Source of the DNA: Vitis vinifera
Lineage: Eukaryota; Streptophyta; Magnoliopsida; Vitales; Vitaceae
Assembly (NCBI RefSeq): GCF_030704535.1
Contig: NC_081810.1
Coordinates: 3,081,501 to 3,145,500, forward strand
Length of the DNA: 64,000 nucleotides
Reading direction: 5' to 3'
Shown: positions 57,019 through 64,000 of the stretch, in pieces
Layout: every line of letters starts with the position of its first letter
How positions within the stretch are numbered: position 1 is the stretch's first letter
The notes under the pieces: model-generated
Database searches by the model: none
What the model was told of the DNA's origin: nothing
Seen by the model: only the letters and a program-made list of their open reading frames with translations
Made by a program: the position numbers and the translations under genes

Positions 57019-59224
57019 TGTTTTCCGTGATGCCCCAATTACTAATACATGCAGTTACTTCGTCAACGCAACATATATCATGTGAACATTACTATACTAT
57101 CTGCCTACAAGATACTGTTGGCAGTACGTACGTACCAACCAATTAGTATCTCTAGGATTCTCATAGTATTAATTATCTATTCCAATCTACTCATTTTCAT
57201 CGAAATAACTATAATTAAAATATCTGCAAACATTTTAGGAAAATAGATATGCATACCTATGGGTCTTTTGGACTTAAAACTTACCACAGTACAGATATAT
57301 CAAAGCTTTGTCAAGTGTTGTGGTAGTAGAACATATAACTGTAAACCAAAGACTTTATACGACTACTCGGATACATTTGTACATGTCTATGAATTCACAC
57401 ACTTATTGCCCTATGGATATCCCAACTATCATGAGAATTAATTGTAGAGTACGTAGGTCTCAATCTCTTAGGATGGCCCCAGTTCCACACTCATTCAGGT
57501 AATTATCAAAAATTTTCCTGCCAACCATCCTAACTTTATAGCTTATAGACTAATTAAGACTTTCCACTCCGGCTCTATAGCACTACATGAAAGTCGTAAT
57601 GTAAAGACATCCCAGATGAAGTGTGGCACAAATAATGAGGAGGAAGAAAAATCGTAATGAACAGAAAGCCCAATAACTAGCAGGGAAAGCCAATGACTCC
57701 CAAGCACCACGTGTATTATGCGCACAAGCGGAAATAATTTGGAGAAAATTTAGATTTGCACGTGTATCATGTGTTGAAAGTCAAAATTATGTTTGGGTAA
57801 AGGACCAATATGACCCAAAATCTAGATTTGCACCCTTGACACTTTTAAAATAGAACCCTACATTTCAAACCTATTATATATATACCATTTGGAAATAAAA
57901 TACCTAAATAAAAGGGATCCGATGATCAAATGGCCCCTTTGTAAATCAATGAGAGATGAAGATGCTCAAAAATCTTCATAAATAATTGAAATTTTTTGTT
58001 CCATCATTTCTAGATACAAAAATGGGTTTATGGATTTAAAGAGTGTTTTTCAAGGGGAAAGCCCCTTGACCTTATTGCCTATGGCCTCTTTTATAAGCAT
58101 TCTTCCCATGCAGATGTATTGTAAATCTTGTGAAGGAGCAGACTTTTTCTATAAGCTTTAACTTTTGGGTGAATGAGGATAAGAGCAGTTGAATTTGTCT
58201 TTTCAAGCACAAGTTGGTCAATCATGTCAACTTGTAAGAAGATCTTCCCTTTTTATGATCTTTATTTTGGGGTAAGGTAAATTTGTATCTTTTCAAATAA
58301 GTGTTGTATGACTGCAAATGAGACTTTTTAAAAACTATAAGTTTTAGAGTAAACTTGTGTTGTTCATTTGGAATTAGGTTCTTTAATCAAATTGGGTGAA
58401 TGGTGCTACCTCTTTACTCGAGATGGCCTCAGGGTTGGGTGGCTGAAGATTAGTATTTCAAGATGGCTTGTTTATTGTTCACTTCAAGAGACAAGAAAGA
58501 ACTCATTCCTACAAGGTTGCTTCGCCCTACCAAAGAATTGTTGCTTCTTCAATAAATATTCCTTCTCTGCGGGAAGGCTCCACTTTTATAGTTCTTAATT
58601 CATGCATCATTATTACAAAAGTTGCAGCCGAGGGATTGTGTACATAAACTATGGTCTATGAAGACAGCCATATCAATGCCTTGATAGTGTGAAATTTAGC
58701 TTTCTTTCGAGTAATTTATTTCCCCCCCTTTTATAGGTAGAGGGTGGAGCAAGATAGGCGGATGATCAAAAATCGACTAGTGCAAATTGAATTGAAAGGA
58801 GTCCAATTGGGGTTGGCCCAGCAATTTGATTGTGTGGAACTCTACCAAGAAATAGCACATGATATAACGTCACAAAAGAGGAGAACGATTAGTTCTGGAT
58901 TGAGTTATCATAATTTCGTGCAGAGCCAAGTTTCATCCACCCATCACGCATGCCCGGAAAAAAAACAAAAAATCTGAGGAGCTACACTAAATGCCTCCTC
59001 AATAGAGCAGGTTGACCCGTAGCCAATGCCCACAAGTTAATGGCCAAGTTGAAGAAATTAAAGGTGCCCCGCTATGTGGACCAATTGCATTTAGCACTCA
59101 TTACTTCCTGAGCCAGACAACAGCTTGGAGTGGATTCAGTATCAATATAAGCAGCCTCTTCCTTAGGCCTCATCCAAAACATTCCAAACCGCTGGGCCAA
59201 TTTACCTTATTGAAGGTGGCTCCA
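57019..59224. other. K5 3' flank, unassigned sequence and K6 upstream region
   Basis: 57013-57230 aligns with the K3 downstream flank (GTTTTCCGTGATG, ATATATCATGTGAACATT, TTGGCAGTACGTACG). 57230-58990 has only short open frames without family features. A TATA-like AATATAAG at 59144-59151 lies about 75 bp before the K6 ATG. The K6 leader differs from K3-K5. Confidence 0.5.
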
Positions 59225-59875
59225 ATGGCAAATTTAGCACTGTTGCTAGCATCTCTGTGTCTTCTCTCCAACATTTTCTCCCTCCCATTCCTTGCATTTG
59301 CTATATCCTCCTGTGGTGGCCCATGTCAAACCCTTAACGACTGTGAGGGTCAGCTCATATGCGTCAGTGGTAAATGTAATGATGATCCAGACGTCGGGAC
59401 TCACATTTGTCAAACCCCATCACCATCCCCTCCAAGCGGCTCTAACTGTCAAGCCTCCGGCACTCTTACGTGCGGGGGAATATCCTATCCCACCTACAGA
59501 TGCTCCCCTCGGGTTACATCCTCCACACCTGCCAAACTCACAAACAATGACTTTAGCGAAGGCGGGGACGGTGGAGGCGCGTCGGAGTGTGATGAGCAGT
59601 ACCATAGCAACTCGGAGCGTATTGTCGCCCTGTCAACCGGGTGGTACAATGGCGGATCGCGATGTGGAAAGATGATCAGGATTACGGCACAAAATGGGAG
59701 GAGTGTGGTGGCCAAGGTGGTGGATGAGTGTGACTCCATGAGGGGGTGTGACCAAGAGCATGCATACCAGCCTCCTTGTAAGAATAACATAGTTGATGGA
59801 TCTGATGCTGTGTGGAGTGCTCTGGGGCTGGATAAGGACATAGGTGTAGTGGATGTTACCTGGACCATGGCTTAG
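59225..59875 (+). CDS. Kiwellin / ripening-related protein, copy K6 (intact)
   Basis: 216 residues, single exon, start MANLALLL at 59225 (the longer upstream frame has no signal-peptide logic). Hydrophobic signal peptide to about residue 26. Then [21 protein letters not shown] and GTHIC; a short Pro/Ser linker; [19 protein letters not shown]; and the core [46 protein letters not shown], ending VDVTWTMA. It groups with K1 and K2 (SYPTYxCSP, NDFSEGG) rather than with K3-K5 (NTYTC, NNFEKGG). Predicted secreted and functional. Confidence 0.93.
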   Translation: MANLALLLASLCLLSNIFSLPFLAFAISSCGGPCQTLNDCEGQLICVSGKCNDDPDVGTHICQTPSPSPPSGSNCQASGTLTCGGISYPTYRCSPRVTSSTPAKLTNNDFSEGGDGGGASECDEQYHSNSERIVALSTGWYNGGSRCGKMIRITAQNGRSVVAKVVDECDSMRGCDQEHAYQPPCKNNIVDGSDAVWSALGLDKDIGVVDVTWTMA

Positions 59876-62800
59876 GTACGTTAGCTTTAGTGCTTGTAGC
59901 CACCTAATAAACGGCGTTACGTACCGAGCTTCAATGCCTAATTACTGGCTGTGTTGTATCGACACATTAATATGAAGTAAATAAATGGTCAAGATTTTAA
60001 AAAGTATTTTTAGTATTTTTAAAACTTAAATAATAAAAAAAATTAATAAAAATATTAAAAGTCATTTAAACGGACTCTAATTTTATGTTGTGAGATCACT
60101 TCCTTGACTAGCTTTATTAAATTAGTAGGCAACTTGACCTACCTAGCTAACTTATATTCGACATCATCGTTGTTAGCCTCTTTAATGACACAATTAATTA
60201 GACTAGAAAATCAAAATTGATAATAATTCACTGAAAAACCATTAAGGAAATTGGAGTCGATTTTTAGAAAATTATCCTTGTGATATACCTTTATGAATGA
60301 CTCTCATAAGATACTCCCTCTAATAGGAATCAACAAATGTTTTTAGAAAGATTAGTAATTCAACAAAAATGACCTATATGGTAACAATGGAAAAGTCCCA
60401 CCACGTTCCTATAGTTGGTTTGGCAATATCATCCTTTTAATTACTACAGCCCCATTTGGATTGTAGCTACCTCAATTCAATTCCATTCACGGTTGCTTTT
60501 GAATTGAATAAGAAGATCAAAATTCTTTACTTATCTCACTTGATTGCTCTAAAGTTTGGATTAAGATTTTTTAGTAAAGTTAATTTAAAATTTATTCTAA
60601 ATTATAAAATTTTAATATATTTACCTTCATTAATTTTAACTAATACTTTTCTCATTAATTTTAACTCATATTTATTTTCATTAATTTTAAATAATAAATT
60701 TATTTGTAAAACATCTAGATTTAAAGTACAAATGAATAACATAACTATAAAATATTTATTGTAAAAAATAAGTTATGGATGTTTAAAGTATGGAACTATC
60801 ATTCTAAAATACACTCATTGTTTTAAAAAAATTGAGATTAAAAATAAATTAATCATTTTAACTCAATACTTAAAGTAAAAAATAATTTTAAATTATAATA
60901 TTAAGTTATTCTACCCGACATACTTAATGATTTAAATTAAGTTATTAAGTCATTAAATTGATTTAATAACACCCTTTTAAGAGTAGAGAGAAAATGTTGA
61001 CTTCCTTTTACTAAAATTTTCCATTGCTTCGTCGTAATTCATATTCAAGTTGGCTATGTGAAGAAAAGAGGCGCTTACAATAGGACATTTTCCTAGCTAG
61101 ATAACAGAATGGACTATCTTGCATTGGGTTGGACAAAGAGCCAATACATAAACCCAAGCCCAAGCCCAATTAACGTTGGATTGGGTTGGAAACCTACTGA
61201 ACTAGCTATTGGGCTTAATATGAATGTGGCCTGGGCCCCGATTTAGGCATCTATAATATGAAATACAAATAATTGCCTTTATGCATGTCACTTCAGATAA
61301 AAGAAAATAAGTTCCTAGGAAGCATGGAAATATTTGCTTGCACACCGGTCTGATTTCTAAAAATTGCCGGAAAAAGATAAAATGCAATGTGAAAATGAAA
61401 GAATAAAGTAGAAATAAGTAAATTTTTTAAGTTTGATTTTTTTCCCTTTATTCACTTTTATTAATTTTTTAAATACAAATTATAAAAATACACAAAATAA
61501 AATCAAATATAGTTGAAAACTTGAAATTAGTTAAAATTTTAAAATAATAAACTATAAAATAATTTTCAATTATTTTCAACATTAAGACTATTTGAGAATT
61601 CAAATATCGGAATCTCAATAAAAATAGTAACTACTTATAAATAATTAGTAGTTTCAATTATGGTTCTAAATATTATATAAAAAGTAATTAAAAATACTTA
61701 AAATTTAATACTAAAAATAAATTTCTTTTTTATTAAAAGGTTTTTGAGTTAAAAAAAATTATTAAGAAAATAGAAAACTGTTTTTTGAAAACAATTTTCG
61801 AACAGGGAATTTTTTTTCTGCTGTCTTTTAGAATTTTTGAGACTCCGAGGTCGTCCAATGACTAGTAAATTTTCTTGCTCTCACAAAGGGAAGTAAAAGA
61901 AGTAGCCCATCAAGGAGGAAAAAAAAAACACGAAAATGGGGGCAGGTGTAATAATGATATAGAAATGCAAGCATTAAATGTGTCTACCCAAAGTCCAAAG
62001 ACGTCGAGAGAAGATTTTGTAAGTAGTAATAATTACAAGAGCAGACTTGAGCAGTGGCGAACAATGATTTCAGAAGTGGGAGTGCATATATGGCATATTA
62101 TTAGGATTTGTAAGTGAAATTTTTTTCTATTTTTGTTGTTTGACCTTTCTGAGTGGTGGTGGATGTCTATGTCTGCCCACTCCTCAGTTCTGAATTTGGG
62201 TTTGTAATTGTCCCTCATCACCCAATTATGGCTTCCACATTCACAATACCCAACATGCTTATTAAGCTTTCAACTCGGGTATTCTTACTTGTTTCAACTT
62301 TTTTGCTTAAGGCAATTTCCTTTTGGATTTCGGATTATTTATTATTTTATCATTATTTTAAAAAAATTATTGAATAAAAAATATTACAATAATTTTTTTG
62401 ATATTAAAAATAACATATTAAATTTTTTTATTGTTTAATACTTAATATTGTTTAGTTATAGTTAAGTTAAAAAAAAAAAAAAAAACTCCACCTTATAGAA
62501 AATTAGAACACATTTAAATTACTGTTTTTTTATTATTGTTGTGAAAATTGTTGAGCTAAGTTTGTTCAATCTATCACTATGTATTAAGCTATTTTATATT
62601 TTGGTATTCTCTACGCTTAAATATATAATATATATGTGTATATATAGTATTAAGTTTTTTTTATCACGTGAGAAATGTGATTGAAAAAATGAAATAAAAT
62701 TAGGTTTTTTTTTAATATTGTTTTAGAGCTCAAGGGCGAAATTAATGTTCATTTATAGACCTTTTTGTGAAATCTTATGCGATATGTTTTATCTCTATTT

Positions 62801-63690
62801 CTTTTTTATCAATGTTCGTGATAAATTTTCACATCAAATATCAAGATATTTATATAAATTTTCAAGTTGAAAAAAATTTAATTATTATATTCTCATTTTA
62901 TTGAAGTAGAAAAAAAAATTTCGTGGGTTTTTATATTTTGAGGGTTTTTTCATGTTATATTTTGTGTCCAATTTTTGGTTAAATGTTATTGTCATTCTTG
63001 ATTATTTTTTAGATTGTTATAATTATTGAGTAGAATATAATATCAATTCACATTTGGTAGATGTGTGTTGGTATTCTATATTAGATGATAAATAACTTAT
63101 AACATGTAGTGTAATAATAATTAGGGCAAATTGAATCTTATTTGGTCTAATATGATTAACTTTTCGGATTGACATATTTATAATTTAATGAACTTATTTT
63201 CTTAAAATATAATTTTAAATGAATAAAATATTAGTTAAATATATTATTATTATAATCAAGTTAATTCATGTTAAACACATCCATTCAAGTTAGTTTTTTT
63301 TTCTTATTTATTAAAGTTTTAAAATTATTTTTTAGTATAAAAAACTTTATTAATATAAAAATTAAATCATATTTTTATTAATATTTTGATTTCTCTCTAT
63401 TTATTGTATTTTCATTTCTATTTGTGGCCCGCCAAAATAGAGATAAGGAAAAAACTAAAAAGGGGTGGTGAAAGAATATTATGATATGAGGCGGTGTAGA
63501 GTAGACCATCCCGAGGTAATTGAGTTGTGTGGATACGAAAGAAGGGGCGTGTGAGAGAACAGAGACATAAATATTCCGATTTTGCGCAAGGGGCCCCACT
63601 TGTAATAGATGCCTTCTTCATATCATATCATATGATGAGGGGAAGGTCAAGTGTATGAACGGTCAATGTGATGGGGTCAAGCATTTGTGA
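59876..63690. other. K6 3' flank and AT-rich intergenic sequence
   Basis: 59876-60240 aligns with the relic flank at 28710-28980. The rest is A/T-rich, with simple repeats and only short open frames lacking codon structure. A CCCAAGCCCAAGCCCAATTAA patch at about 61152-61172 is a small GC-rich repeat. No gene or RNA gene recognised. Confidence 0.5.
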
Positions 63691-64000
63691 AATTTTCAAT
63701 CCTCTATAAAGTATAAACTACACCACCAATCACACCCTCTTATTCTCAACACATCCACAACCAAACACACCCTCACCGTCATCATCATCATCATCATCAT
63801 CATATTACTTACCATTTTACTACATCACCATGCTACATGCACCCACTTCCTTTTCACCTTGGGTTCTTTTTTACCCATGGCAACATTGATTTACATGTGA
63901 AAAAGTAACCATTTTCTTTGAGAGAGAGAGGACTTTAGCTAAATATGGCCATTAGAATCAATTGGATGGGAGGAAGAGGACTTTTGGTAAATGTGACCAT
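63691..64000 (+). promoter_or_regulatory. Possible promoter/leader of a gene beyond the window
   Basis: CTCTATAAAGTATAAAC at about 63702-63718 is a good TATA context. It is followed by a C/A-rich, G-poor leader-like stretch (CACACCCTC, CACATCCACAACC) and a (CAT)n run at about 63781-63803. No start with a long frame occurs before the window ends, so this remains a weak call. Confidence 0.3.

Noticed and set aside
58744-58977. 77-codon open frame upstream of K6
   Set aside because: No recognisable domain, no promoter, and not repeated in other kiwellin units.
60456-60764. 102-codon open frame
   Set aside because: A/T-driven composition (Leu, Ile, Asn, Lys, Phe only) with no family features.

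Overview
The window is plant nuclear DNA. It has AT-rich intergenic sequence, genes with GT-AG introns, TATA boxes, and Ty3/gypsy, Ty1/copia, LINE, SINE-like and MITE-type repeats. Six tandem kiwellin (ripening-related, grip22-type) genes and a roughly 10.5 kb gypsy element with roughly 0.8 kb LTRs point to grapevine (Vitis). That assignment is an inference from gene families, not a database match.

Layout. 1-4005: the 5' end of a minus-strand gypsy element (gag start, PBS, LTR), joined head to head with an inverted LTR copy so that the two form a 3.3 kb palindrome. 4715-11368 (+): seven exons of a TRF-like telobox-Myb gene, 5' incomplete, with LINE and copia relics in one intron. 12254-13678 (-): an intronless receptor-like cytoplasmic kinase homologue that lacks the usual catalytic residues. 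14.4-26.5 kb: AT-rich repeats, including a decayed Copia element (19.8-24.2 kb) and a TIR element filled with hairpins (25.2-26.5 kb).

26.7-59.9 kb: six kiwellin copies, all on the + strand. K1 (26719), K2 (29510), K4 (41983) and K6 (59225) are open. K3 (33099) has one in-frame stop. K5 (56484) is frameshifted and lacks its 3' end. A relic of a further 3' end lies at about 28.69-28.98 kb. Flanking sequence shows segmental duplication: K3, K4 and K5 share upstream sequence, and K2 and K4 share downstream sequence. TIR elements, minisatellites, a solo-LTR-like relic and MITEs separate the units. The second copy of the K4 upstream block was split by a young, nearly complete gypsy element (45515-55978) with 811 bp LTRs, a GAGAG target duplication, PBS and polypurine tract, gag-pro, pol and an antisense three-exon gene. 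59.9-64 kb is AT-rich with no convincing gene; a promoter-like stretch lies at the very end.

Most notable points: (1) gag-pro and pol of the gypsy element share one frame, separated only by a UAG in the exact tobamovirus-type readthrough context CAA-UAG-CAA-UUA; (2) its gag is broken by a 22 bp tandem duplication; (3) the antisense gene has clean splice junctions and its own TATA box; (4) two TIR elements are packed with 15 bp-arm hairpins, one having a target duplication and an empty site in a paralogous copy; (5) the 3.3 kb LTR palindrome; (6) birth and decay of kiwellin genes, with a TIR element 231 bp upstream of K4.
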